Assembly: GCA_937959275.1 (NCBI GenBank)
Contig: CALGLU010000080.1
Location: forward strand, 1-40,299
Source of the DNA: an uncultured Saprospiraceae bacterium
GTDB lineage: Bacteria; Bacteroidota; Bacteroidia; Chitinophagales; Saprospiraceae
Direction: 5' to 3'
DNA: 40,299 bases
Of the stretch, positions 8,586-18,175 are shown piece by piece (position 1 is the first letter of the stretch; each line of letters opens with the position of its first letter). A program made the position numbers and the translations under genes. A model generated the notes under the pieces. That model was not told where the DNA came from, ran no database searches, and saw only the letters and a list, made by a program, of their open reading frames with translations.

Positions 8586-9508
8586 GGGTTTATTACGCAT
8601 ATATTATCATCCTCCTTTCTTGCCTATCCTGCAAAGGTTTGAAACAATCCATACAGCGGACAAGTGATACGGCTAATGAATCTATGAACCAAGTCGTCAG
8701 TCACCTAGAGGATGTCAAGGACGAACTTATCCCTATCGACTCTGTGATCAGACGTTCCTTGATCACGAGCATCAACACGCTCAATGAAGATGAAAATTAT
8801 ACTCAGCTAGATAGTCTGAGTGCAAAATTTACAAAAAGCCTCATGCGCAATTTGGATTCTCTAGGCTTAGAAAAACGAATGCTTGATGTCACTGATGCTA
8901 TCAAGCAATCATTACTTGGTGCAGAGACACAAGCCGAATTGAAAGAGCTGGTATCGTCAGTTCTGTCTAAAGCCACAGCCGATCTGGACACATCAATTAA
9001 TGATATTTTAAATAGTATTGATACTGATCGCTTAACCAGAAAATTAATTGCCGCAAGAAATAAACTATTGTCTGAGGGCCTATCAGATTCTCTATCCTCC
9101 ACGGTGAATCAGGTCATTGCCAATTTGGATATCGTCACACTTCGCAAAAAACTATTGACAGATTTATTGAATCAAGAATTTAAGGATAGCATTCGAAGTC
9201 TTGTAAATGCTCCGGTAAGAGATATCGCAGTAACAGGAACTGGCTTTTTAGATATGATCCGAAAATATGCTGGTCGCTTATTGCTCGGCGTATTAGGAGT
9301 CGCAGCAGCGATCATTTACTTGGTATTTAAATTCCGTCGTAAAAATTATAAAGATATCTCTGTGCTGCTGATGAAAGAAATTGAAAAAGGAGGTAACAAT
9401 CCTGAAATAAAAGCACTTAAGGATAGAGTGCATCGCTCAGCGGTGAAAAGAAAATTGGAAAAAGATATTCAAAAAACATTGATAGAAGAAAACATAGACA
9501 ATTCATAA
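8582..9508 (+). CDS. Putative lipoprotein with helical domain and C-terminal transmembrane segment
   Basis: A 308-aa protein with a short hydrophobic N-terminus and a lipobox-like LLSCLSC (Cys14 or Cys17), suggesting signal-peptidase-II processing. Residues ~20-220 are repeating amphipathic helices rich in Leu, Ser, Asp and Lys, with probable coiled-coil character. A clear membrane helix lies at 232-249 (LLLGVLGVAAAIIYLVF), followed by a basic FRRK stop-transfer signal and about 60 charged residues, probably cytoplasmic. A lipid anchor at one end and a spanning helix at the other is unusual. The start overlaps the hydrolase stop by 4 bases. No family is recognised. A membrane-tethering or signal-transmitting role between the envelope and cytoplasmic effectors is a plausible inference. 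Confidence 0.72.
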   Translation: MRVYYAYIIILLSCLSCKGLKQSIQRTSDTANESMNQVVSHLEDVKDELIPIDSVIRRSLITSINTLNEDENYTQLDSLSAKFTKSLMRNLDSLGLEKRMLDVTDAIKQSLLGAETQAELKELVSSVLSKATADLDTSINDILNSIDTDRLTRKLIAARNKLLSEGLSDSLSSTVNQVIANLDIVTLRKKLLTDLLNQEFKDSIRSLVNAPVRDIAVTGTGFLDMIRKYAGRLLLGVLGVAAAIIYLVFKFRRKNYKDISVLLMKEIEKGGNNPEIKALKDRVHRSAVKRKLEKDIQKTLIEENIDNS

Positions 9509-9520
9509 ACACATAGCACT

Positions 9521-11023
9521 ATGAGAACAAAAGTCCAAAAAGCAAGAAAGAAAGCAACATTTCAAAATGTACATAAAAATTATAAGCTACCATATAGTCA
9601 TAAAGCAAAACTAAAAAATGACTCATCCTTGAATGGAGATAGTGCTTATAACGATACAACCCAAGAGATCAAAAAATTAGTGGACGTTGCGATGATTAGT
9701 AAGATTCGATTACGTCCGGTTGGGAGTAAATGGTCTTTGTCAAAAGCACCGTATTCTAAAGATATGATGGTAGAATACAGCGACCTGAAACATAAACGAT
9801 TTCTCACAAAGTCCGAAATTAAAACATCATTTAAAAAGGATCAATACCTATTTGTGCAATCTGGAAATCTGATAGAAGATTTGAATTTGTTTTGCCAAGC
9901 TATGGGTCGTTCCATACAGACATCTGGAGCTAGTAATGGGCAGACGATTGCAGGCGCTATTGGTACAGGTGTTCATGGTTCAGCTATCCATGTCGGAGCG
10001 ATACACGACACGGTGGTCGGCATGCACATTATTACTGATAAAGACAAATCTGTCTATCTCGAAGCTAAATCTAAACCTGTCGTTACAGATGGATTTGCCA
10101 AAAAAATAAAGGCAGACACAATTATCAGAGATGATAAATTATTTCATAGTGCATTAGTGAGTTTGGGTGCATTTGGATTCGTACATGGTATTGTCATTCA
10201 AACAGTCCCCTTATTCCTAATTAAAAATTATGTGACTTCTATTCCTAAGAAAGACGCATTTTCTTTATCGAAGACGCTCAATTTTAAACAGTCAGCATTT
10301 CAAATTCCTGGAGAGGCTCGCTTACCATATCATTTCAAATTATATATCAATCAATATAACATTGATGGTGACGATGGTATCAAGGCAGAGATCATGTATG
10401 CCTATGGCCCAGACAGAGGATTGTTTAAAAATATTCTTGATTACTTAAAAGATTTTCCAAAAATCCTAGGCAAGTTTTCTGATGCGGCAAACTGTACAGT
10501 GCCTGCCTTAGCAAAAGCACTAACTAAATTTGCCCTTCCAAAAAACGGTCTGGAAACAGGGCATTTGAATGATATATTCCCAAGAACAAAAATCAGGGGA
10601 AGTGCATTCTCGACGGCTTTCGCTGTCCCAGCCAAAGATTGTGTTAAAGTACTCGAGCTATTATTGGATGAAATGAAAAAGAGCAAAAAAAATGTACCGT
10701 CCATATTTTCATTTCGCTTTGTCAAACAAAGTAAAGCGACACTAGCTTTCACCAAACATAAAATGAATTGTATCATAGGTTTGGATGGACTCCAGTCTAA
10801 GACGACAGATGCTTATCTCAAGATTATTCATAAAGCCCTAGATAAAAGTGGTGTCCCATATGCATTTCATTGGGGTAAGGTTAACAATATGGATGCTGCT
10901 ATGGTAGATAGAATGTATGGCACAGCTAAAAAGACATGGATTGCCGAACGCAACAAATTATTATCCGCACCAGCGAAGAAAGTCTTTACGAATGAATACA
11001 CAGAGAAACTTGGTTTGACTTAA
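9521..11023 (+). CDS. FAD-linked oxidase of the aldonolactone-oxidase type
   Basis: A 500-aa protein with a PCMH-type FAD-binding domain (about 45-240) and an ALO-type C-terminal domain. The flavin pyrophosphate loop is GASNGQTIAGAIGTGVHG near 138-155. The C-terminal phrase AFHWGKVNNMD matches the 'HWGK' signature of L-gulonolactone/D-arabinonolactone oxidases. In those enzymes a His in 'GSGHS' often binds FAD covalently; the equivalent here reads VGSKWSLS with Trp71, so FAD is probably non-covalent. A basic 45-residue N-terminal extension precedes the domain. The gene lies 12 bases after the lipoprotein and 26 before the TIR gene. It may produce H2O2 or a redox signal for the cluster, which is inference; a metabolic role is the alternative. 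Confidence 0.82.
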   Translation: MRTKVQKARKKATFQNVHKNYKLPYSHKAKLKNDSSLNGDSAYNDTTQEIKKLVDVAMISKIRLRPVGSKWSLSKAPYSKDMMVEYSDLKHKRFLTKSEIKTSFKKDQYLFVQSGNLIEDLNLFCQAMGRSIQTSGASNGQTIAGAIGTGVHGSAIHVGAIHDTVVGMHIITDKDKSVYLEAKSKPVVTDGFAKKIKADTIIRDDKLFHSALVSLGAFGFVHGIVIQTVPLFLIKNYVTSIPKKDAFSLSKTLNFKQSAFQIPGEARLPYHFKLYINQYNIDGDDGIKAEIMYAYGPDRGLFKNILDYLKDFPKILGKFSDAANCTVPALAKALTKFALPKNGLETGHLNDIFPRTKIRGSAFSTAFAVPAKDCVKVLELLLDEMKKSKKNVPSIFSFRFVKQSKATLAFTKHKMNCIIGLDGLQSKTTDAYLKIIHKALDKSGVPYAFHWGKVNNMDAAMVDRMYGTAKKTWIAERNKLLSAPAKKVFTNEYTEKLGLT

Positions 11024-11049
11024 TTTATTTTATCAGCAAACATCCAATA

Positions 11050-12735
11050 ATGAAACACAACTCTCCTTTAGTCTTCATTAATTATCGAAGAGATGATGCC
11101 GGTACAGAAGCAGGCAGACTTGCTGGTGATCTTGAAAAGCATTTTGGTAATGGCTTTGTTTTCCAAGATGTTGATGATATTCAAAGTGGTGATAAATGGA
11201 TCGATGCTTTAGAAAAAGCCGGAGCTCAAGCCAAAGTTACATTGGCTGTCATCGGACCCGATTGGTTACAAAAAAATGAAGCTGGGAAGAGTCGTTTGTC
11301 TGATCCAAGTGACTGGGTGCGCAGAGAACTTGAATCTACCATTGCTAATCGGAAGATAATTATTCCTGTCTTGGTGAATGGAGCAACTATTCCTCCTGAA
11401 GCCGATCTTCCTGAGAGCCTTAAGCCAATCTTAGGCCATCAGGCCCGAAGTATCAGAACTCAGGAATGGAATCACGATAAATTACAACTCTTCAATGAAG
11501 TCAGGAATATTACTGGCGTAAAACCAATAGATCCGTACAAGTGGAAAAAGATTGCTTTTGCCGCGATAGTCATTCTTTCCTTATTAGGTGGAATTGGATA
11601 TTTTGTCCTGGACAGTAAACAGGATATTCGGACAATGCCATCAATAAACTTCTGCCCCGACTTTTCTCAAGAGGTGGATATCAAGACCCTGCTTTTCCCA
11701 TTTACTCGCTCTAATGGCACAATGGAAGAAATCATCCAGCGAAGATTTATTGAGATGTGTAGCAAATATAATGTAACCGCGGATTTTGGAATTGCTAATA
11801 CGAAAAAAGGGAAATACTTTGATCAGCAGAGTGCGAAGCAAAAATGTCCAGAATGTGCCCCCGATATTTTTTTAACAGGCTTGTCCTATGAAAATAGTCC
11901 TGGGAAATATGGTGTCCAAGCAGACTTTGGTTTTTGTAATTCGACTTTTGAGGGCTATGGTATAGACGAAGATAAACTTGACATTATATTTGACAATATC
12001 ACATTTGGAACATTGTCTACTGACCCAGCTGTCGAGTCATCCATTCAACATGTTATCCAGATATATATTGGTATGTTTCTCGCTAAGAAAGGAGACTTCA
12101 ATAAAAGCAACAAAGTACTTGAGCAAGCTGTAGAAGAATTACCATTAGACAATAAACTAAAGACGGAAGCATATAAAGTCATTTGGCAAAACGATTACAA
12201 ACTAGGTAATAAAGAAAAATGCATCGAAACGCTAGATAAAATATATCAACTGAATCCAAATAATCTTAAAGCAGTAACAGCCAGTTCAATTATAGCTTTA
12301 GATCAAGCAAAATATGATAAAGCCATAACTGGATTTACGTCTGTCATTAATAAAACCAGTCAACCATATAAAAAAGATAAGCTGTTGGAAAAGAGAGGCG
12401 ATGCCTATTTTAAGAATAATCAATTAAAACAGGCAAAGGACGATTACAAGCGAGTGAATGATAGGCCAGAAGTAAACAAAAAAATTGAAAATGTTGATAT
12501 TAAAATTAGAAAGAATGAAACATCCATTGCTAATCTAACGGCAAATATGTCGTCTCTGACAACGACTAATCGATTGCGCTTGATTGACTTACATGTCCAA
12601 AACGGAAATGACGAGAAAGCGATAAAGACAGTGAAAAACATGAACGAACCCGAACTTAGAGACATAAACATATCACGTCTCAACCCAAACACTGTAAAGC
12701 TCATTAGAGCACATGTAATCAACAATAAACTTTAA
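11050..12735 (+). CDS. TIR-domain membrane protein with C-terminal TPR region
   Basis: A 561-aa protein. An N-terminal TIR_2 domain (about 5-150) shows VFINYRRDDAGTEAGRLA, then FQDVDDIQSGDKWIDALEKA and LAVIGPDWL. A single membrane helix at ~167-187 (IAFAAIVILSLLGGIGYFVL) follows. With no signal peptide, TIR should be cytoplasmic and the C-terminal half periplasmic. That half has a Cys-containing globular part (~200-320) and TPR-like helical repeats (~325-480). At the position where NADase TIRs keep Glu (five after the Gly of the SGD loop) this protein has Asp52, so it may be an adaptor or weak enzyme. Start is 26 bases after the oxidase. A sensor-transducer topology is inferred: periplasmic TPR region, cytoplasmic TIR. 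Confidence 0.85.
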   Translation: MKHNSPLVFINYRRDDAGTEAGRLAGDLEKHFGNGFVFQDVDDIQSGDKWIDALEKAGAQAKVTLAVIGPDWLQKNEAGKSRLSDPSDWVRRELESTIANRKIIIPVLVNGATIPPEADLPESLKPILGHQARSIRTQEWNHDKLQLFNEVRNITGVKPIDPYKWKKIAFAAIVILSLLGGIGYFVLDSKQDIRTMPSINFCPDFSQEVDIKTLLFPFTRSNGTMEEIIQRRFIEMCSKYNVTADFGIANTKKGKYFDQQSAKQKCPECAPDIFLTGLSYENSPGKYGVQADFGFCNSTFEGYGIDEDKLDIIFDNITFGTLSTDPAVESSIQHVIQIYIGMFLAKKGDFNKSNKVLEQAVEELPLDNKLKTEAYKVIWQNDYKLGNKEKCIETLDKIYQLNPNNLKAVTASSIIALDQAKYDKAITGFTSVINKTSQPYKKDKLLEKRGDAYFKNNQLKQAKDDYKRVNDRPEVNKKIENVDIKIRKNETSIANLTANMSSLTTTNRLRLIDLHVQNGNDEKAIKTVKNMNEPELRDINISRLNPNTVKLIRAHVINNKL

Positions 12736-12745
12736 CTGCATTGAC

Positions 12746-15700
12746 ATGAACATTAGAATTATTGGAGCAGAAATTGACAGTCCTGATCATTTAATTGCAA
12801 AAGAAAAAGCTGACTTCATTGGTGAAATCGTCACCTTTAAGTTAGACTTAGTACGAGGAGAATCTTCAGAGACTAAGAAGATAAATAAAAAGGAATATGA
12901 CTTAACTGAATTGGAATTTGAAGATGGATCGACATGGATTAGTCCGCCAGATGATTTACTTGACATGTTTGATCAAGAAGTCAACCGAGATGCATCATCA
13001 GGAGATTTCGTATTACCTAGTCAAGTTCATATTTCAAATACTAGAGGCTTATCTGATGTAATAAAACTAAAGGCCATCAGTTTTTTTAAACTGAAAGCCG
13101 CAAAAACCATCGCTTCAGTAGCTGCAGTTAAAATAGATAAATTCAAGGTAAGTGAGCCAGGATTGTATACTGTTTCAGAGTCGTTCGAACTCAAGCCCTT
13201 TCTACTTAAAAATGTGACTAAAGATCACACTTATATACTATTTATTCACGGCACTCTAAGCAGTACTCTTGGAAGTTTCAGCGATTTAAAAGAGGGATTA
13301 GACATTTGGAAAGATCTTCATTCTAAATACCCTAAAAGAATCCTCGCATATGAACATCATACCCTGAGTAAAAACCCTTTAGAAAATGCGCGTGAGTTGT
13401 TAGAACAATTGCCAAATAATATCAATCTACACTTAGTCACTCATTCTCGAGGAGGCATCATAGGTGACATACTAGCAAAATGTGATCAAACTCATGATGG
13501 CTTTTCCCACATGGATATCGAGTTATTAGAATCGGAAATAAACAGTAAAGGCAAAAAAGTCAGAGAAAATGAATTGATACAAATTCAGAAAATTGAAAAC
13601 ATTCGCAAAGAAAAATCATATCAAATTAGCAATTTCATACGAGTCGCTTGTCCTGCTGCCGGAACAAGTATTCTATCTGGCCGCATTGATATTTTTTTGA
13701 ATGTGTTTAATAATTTATTAAAATACACGACTAAGGCAAATCCAATTGCAGGAGAGGTAGGTAGTTTAATCTTGAATATTATCAAGCAAAAATCTAACCC
13801 TGAATCTATTCCCGGATTAGAAGCAATGATGCCAGAATCAATTTTCCAGCAAATGATGAATAATCATATGATCAAAATTGAAAGCCCGTTGTCCATTGTG
13901 TATTCAAATTCATTATTAAAGGGAGGTATTTTAAAAGGTCTGGCGTACATTTTATCAAGATTCATTTTTGGAAGAGACAATGATTTTGTGGTTGATCTCA
14001 ATTCTATGTTTTTCGGAGTGCCTCGAAAACAGCCTTTGCGAGGATTAGAAATCATTGACAAAACTGTCTGTCATACCAATTATTTCTCAATGAATGTATT
14101 GCGAGATTCATTAGTTGCAGAGCTGTCTAAGAATTATGCAACGTCAAAATTCTCTATAAAAAATATATCTGAAGCAGATCGTGGCATTGCAGGGATTCCA
14201 GGTGGCAGATTACAGTTCAAAAAGCCGTCTGGAAAAAAACCTATTGTCATTCTGATTCCTGGCATTATGGGATCTGTTCTATCAAGAAAAAAGGATGTGT
14301 TATGGCTTGATTACCAAGGCTTGGCACGAAACGGAATTGCTCAATTGTCCCTCAATGGAAATGAAAATGGAGAAATCAAAGCAACCCATCTTATCAAAAG
14401 CGCCTATGAAAAACTGAAAGACCACTTAAATGATAATGGTTATGATGTCTTATGTATCCCATATGATTGGCGAAAGTCTCTCAAGGATGAAGGTGCAAAA
14501 TTAAAGATGGAAATAGTTGAATTGCTCAATATGGAAGTCATCCAAGGAAACGGCATCAAGAAAAAATTTAATCAACCCATAAAGATCCTAGCCCATTCAA
14601 TGGGTGGCCTCTTGGTCAGAGATTTAATGCATAATCACAAAGACACCTATAATCAATTACAAAAACGACCTGGCTTTAAGTTTGTTATGCTTGGCACGCC
14701 TTGGAATGGTTCGTATATGATTATGCAATTTTTAACCGGTCAAGGTAAGAGATTTAATGCTTTGAATAAATTGACCTTTTTGGAAAAGAAAGAAGATTTG
14801 TTATTCACGGTTTCAAAGTTTCCCGGTGTAATTGATTTATTGCCAAAACTAGATGAAAATCATACTCACAAGTTCCATGATGATACATGGTGGAAAAGTC
14901 TCAGGGCAGAATCAAAACAAGAGCACTGGAGCATACCAGATGATAGAGTGCTGAAGGAATGGAAAAATTATACGAAAAAGCTAAAAGACAAGAAATTAGA
15001 CATTGAGAATGTTATTTATGTTGCTGGTAAGGCTGACAATACTGTTAATAATTTTTCTATCAATGGAGAAGGCATAAAGTACTCAGGTACAGCTAACGGA
15101 GACGGAAGTGTTACTTGGGAAGAAGGTATTCCAACTGAATTTAAAAATGAAGAAGGAAGCAGTACTCCATTTAAGAATGTGTATTTCGTGCAAGTCGGCC
15201 ATGGCGAGCTCGTCAATGACCCTTCTCTTTTTGAAGGGATTATTGATTTATTACGGTTTGGCAAAATAAACAATAAGAAAGAATTTCAGCAAACCCCTTT
15301 TACAGAAGGTTCATCTTTAACAATGAGAAGTGGTCAAACACTTCCAAAAACCCCGATTGTTCCAAATAATACCGAGGATTTATGGAATGTCTTACTTGGA
15401 GGAACATCATCAATCGAATCTGACCGTGTGGAAGATGAAAGAGTAATGACTGTCAGGTTTACTTGTGCAGATTTAAAAAAATCACTTTATCCTGTCGTGG
15501 TTGGTCATCAAAACGGATCAAATCTAAAAGGTTCTGAACATGCCGCTAATCAACAAATGGACAAAAAATTGGGCTATCTCTTAGAACTGGGTTTATATCC
15601 TAATGCACACGGAAGCTGCGAAGTCTTTTTGACGAATCAGAAAACCTCCTTTAAAGGTGTGATTGTCGTGGGCACTGGACCAAAAGATCACCAGAGTGGA

Positions 15701-18160
15701 TTTCAGTTGGTGCGAGCGATTGAGAAAGGCATATTGAAATTTGCATATACTGTTGATGAAAGCAACTATACGGACCACTTAATTAAAGACAAGCAGTTAA
15801 AGGTTTCATCTGTATTGATCAGTTCATATTATGGTGGACTATCTATTGAAGAATCACTTCAATCTATCCTCAAAGGGATAAAACGAGCAAATCAGATCTT
15901 ATTGGAGAATGAAAATGATCTGTGGATCAGCGAAATTGAATTTATAGAGATTTATGAAGATCGGTGTGATCAGGCATTACTTAAAATGATTCGGATCAAA
16001 GAACAAGATCTATTGGATTTTAATATCAACATTATAGATGACATTGATATAAAAGAAGGCGCTAGGCTTAGTCTGCCAAGTGATCACGATGATGATTGGT
16101 ATAAACGATATTCTATTGAAGCGATAAAAAGAGATAAAGAAGACAAGGATGAAGTCGAAAATTTATTACAAGGTCTAACATTTAAAGTGTCAGGTGGTCT
16201 TGCTAGTGAAAACATAATGAAAGATTATACGAACCGCCATGTCGTAGAAGCACTAATTAAGGGTATCCCTGAACATACATGGAATCCAGAACTTTCAAAA
16301 GCCCTTTTCGAATTATTGATCCCTAATGATTTTAAAACAAATTTTAAACGTCATTCTAATATATTGCTTGTTGTTGATAAAGAAACTGCCAAGTTTCCTT
16401 GGGAGATGCTCGCGCCAGACCTTCATGAAACTGAACCACTTGCTATAAATACGTCTATTATTAGACAATTCTCATCTGAAGATAATAAAGTCAATCCAGT
16501 ACATGTCACCAACAAAAAAGCATTTATCATTGGTAATCCGGATACGAAAGACAAGATGCCTAGTTTGCCATCCGCACGAGTAGAAACAGACAAAGTGTAT
16601 AGTCTACTTCAAAATGAAAAATATGACTGCTATTATGAACCAGACCCTAAAAACGTTAAGGCACAAGATTACATCATAAAATTAATGGCTCATGAATACA
16701 AAATCATTCATATTTCTGCACATGGTGTTTATGAAGCAAAAGATAAAATTTCTAAAATAATTTTAGGTCCAGACCCCAGTGATGTGTTAACACCTATTGA
16801 TTTATGTAAAATGTCCTATACGCCGGAATTAGCTTTTATTAATTGCTGCCATGTAGGCACATTGGATACGCCACCTGATGATTTGATTAGAGATCGATAT
16901 AAGATAGCTGCAAGCATTGGTGAACAATTATTGAATCAAGGATACAGAGCAGTGATTGTGGCTGGATGGGCTATCCATGATGATGCAGCTAGAATTTTTG
17001 CTGAAGTATTTTATGAGCGCTTTCTAAACGGAGTGGAATTCGGCAGAGCTGTACTTGAAGCAAGAAAAGCTTGTTATGCTAAATATAAAAACTCAAATAC
17101 TTGGGGCGCATACCAGTGTTATGGTGATCCGGAATATAAATTAGTTTCAACACCAGGGAAGGCGTCGGGAAACAGTAAATTCTATGTGAAAAAAGAGATT
17201 AAAATAGCTCTGCGTAAATTTAGAAACCAAATCACAAACAAAAGACATAAAGATAAAAATTGGTTTGTCGATTTAGAGGACATTTCAAAGAAGATACAAG
17301 AATCAAATTTTGCTGGAGACCCTGATATCCAGGAGTTGGAAGCTCAAAGTTATGCAGATATTAATGAATGGGGAAGAGCAATCAATTTATATGAAACGCT
17401 ATTTGAAAGTGGTAAAACCGGATATACGTTCAAGTGCTATGAACAGTATTTAAATATAAGAACAAGGCATGCCTATAAACAAGCAAAATTAAATAAGGAT
17501 AAGACAAAAAATATAAAAGAAATAAAGACTTGCATTAGATTGTTTGAAAATCTACTTGACACAGGAAACATAGCCGAACGACAACATTTAATCGGTAGTG
17601 CTTACAAACGCCTATTTATTTTAGAACCAAAAATAGAACATCTTAAACATGTTGCCTTGTACTATAAAAACGGGCTATCAATGTGTAATTCTGATACAAT
17701 AAATAAGTATCACTATCCTCTTATAAATCTATTAAAAACACAATTTTTTATTTCAGGTAAAACTTCAATCAGTAGTCAATTAATTAGATGCTATTGCTCA
17801 GGTAGTAAGAAACAAGACCTTATAGATACATTAGAAAAAGGCTTGAAGACTATTCAGAACTCTGGCAATTTTTGGAATGAGGTAGCTGTCGTGAGTTTAT
17901 ATCAATATAAATTAGTAACAGCATCTAGCAAAGACCTCTCTAAACTATTATCCAACATGAAACAAGCATTTGCAAATGCGTGGGATATGACTGGCACATT
18001 TAAAGAAAAATCTTCTGAATTAGAACATGTTGAATTTCTAATTGCTGGGATTCATAGATTACGACTAGATAAGCAAACAAGTAAAACCCAAAAGAAAAAA
18101 TTAAAAGAAAATTTGAATTCTCTAGCAGAGTTTGAGATTTTTTTGAAAGGATTAGAATAA
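12746..18160 (+). CDS. Giant lipase-lipase-CHAT multidomain protein
   Basis: A 1804-aa cytoplasmic protein with no signal peptide. In order: a unique N-terminal region (1-160); a first alpha/beta-hydrolase-like domain (FIHGT at 166-170, nucleophile Ser234 in THSRGG); a second, LCAT-like domain (ILIPGIMGSVL near 502-512, Ser618 in AHSMGG, likely His819 in VGHGELV); and a CHAT-associated domain from about 895 with PVVVGHQNGSNLKGSE and LGLYPNAHGS. The CHAT caspase-like protease follows (about 1240-1480), with the probable catalytic dyad His1326 in ISAHG and Cys1368 in INCCHVG. A helical TPR-like tail (~1490-1804) ends the chain. Gaps to the neighbours are 10 and 15 bases. CHAT proteases in conflict systems are usually activated by partner sensing; joining phospholipase-like and protease activities in one chain is striking. 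Activities are inferred from motifs. Confidence 0.85.
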   Translation: MNIRIIGAEIDSPDHLIAKEKADFIGEIVTFKLDLVRGESSETKKINKKEYDLTELEFEDGSTWISPPDDLLDMFDQEVNRDASSGDFVLPSQVHISNTRGLSDVIKLKAISFFKLKAAKTIASVAAVKIDKFKVSEPGLYTVSESFELKPFLLKNVTKDHTYILFIHGTLSSTLGSFSDLKEGLDIWKDLHSKYPKRILAYEHHTLSKNPLENARELLEQLPNNINLHLVTHSRGGIIGDILAKCDQTHDGFSHMDIELLESEINSKGKKVRENELIQIQKIENIRKEKSYQISNFIRVACPAAGTSILSGRIDIFLNVFNNLLKYTTKANPIAGEVGSLILNIIKQKSNPESIPGLEAMMPESIFQQMMNNHMIKIESPLSIVYSNSLLKGGILKGLAYILSRFIFGRDNDFVVDLNSMFFGVPRKQPLRGLEIIDKTVCHTNYFSMNVLRDSLVAELSKNYATSKFSIKNISEADRGIAGIPGGRLQFKKPSGKKPIVILIPGIMGSVLSRKKDVLWLDYQGLARNGIAQLSLNGNENGEIKATHLIKSAYEKLKDHLNDNGYDVLCIPYDWRKSLKDEGAKLKMEIVELLNMEVIQGNGIKKKFNQPIKILAHSMGGLLVRDLMHNHKDTYNQLQKRPGFKFVMLGTPWNGSYMIMQFLTGQGKRFNALNKLTFLEKKEDLLFTVSKFPGVIDLLPKLDENHTHKFHDDTWWKSLRAESKQEHWSIPDDRVLKEWKNYTKKLKDKKLDIENVIYVAGKADNTVNNFSINGEGIKYSGTANGDGSVTWEEGIPTEFKNEEGSSTPFKNVYFVQVGHGELVNDPSLFEGIIDLLRFGKINNKKEFQQTPFTEGSSLTMRSGQTLPKTPIVPNNTEDLWNVLLGGTSSIESDRVEDERVMTVRFTCADLKKSLYPVVVGHQNGSNLKGSEHAANQQMDKKLGYLLELGLYPNAHGSCEVFLTNQKTSFKGVIVVGTGPKDHQSGFQLVRAIEKGILKFAYTVDESNYTDHLIKDKQLKVSSVLISSYYGGLSIEESLQSILKGIKRANQILLENENDLWISEIEFIEIYEDRCDQALLKMIRIKEQDLLDFNINIIDDIDIKEGARLSLPSDHDDDWYKRYSIEAIKRDKEDKDEVENLLQGLTFKVSGGLASENIMKDYTNRHVVEALIKGIPEHTWNPELSKALFELLIPNDFKTNFKRHSNILLVVDKETAKFPWEMLAPDLHETEPLAINTSIIRQFSSEDNKVNPVHVTNKKAFIIGNPDTKDKMPSLPSARVETDKVYSLLQNEKYDCYYEPDPKNVKAQDYIIKLMAHEYKIIHISAHGVYEAKDKISKIILGPDPSDVLTPIDLCKMSYTPELAFINCCHVGTLDTPPDDLIRDRYKIAASIGEQLLNQGYRAVIVAGWAIHDDAARIFAEVFYERFLNGVEFGRAVLEARKACYAKYKNSNTWGAYQCYGDPEYKLVSTPGKASGNSKFYVKKEIKIALRKFRNQITNKRHKDKNWFVDLEDISKKIQESNFAGDPDIQELEAQSYADINEWGRAINLYETLFESGKTGYTFKCYEQYLNIRTRHAYKQAKLNKDKTKNIKEIKTCIRLFENLLDTGNIAERQHLIGSAYKRLFILEPKIEHLKHVALYYKNGLSMCNSDTINKYHYPLINLLKTQFFISGKTSISSQLIRCYCSGSKKQDLIDTLEKGLKTIQNSGNFWNEVAVVSLYQYKLVTASSKDLSKLLSNMKQAFANAWDMTGTFKEKSSELEHVEFLIAGIHRLRLDKQTSKTQKKKLKENLNSLAEFEIFLKGLE

Positions 18161-18175
18161 TTTGTAAACCTGAAT

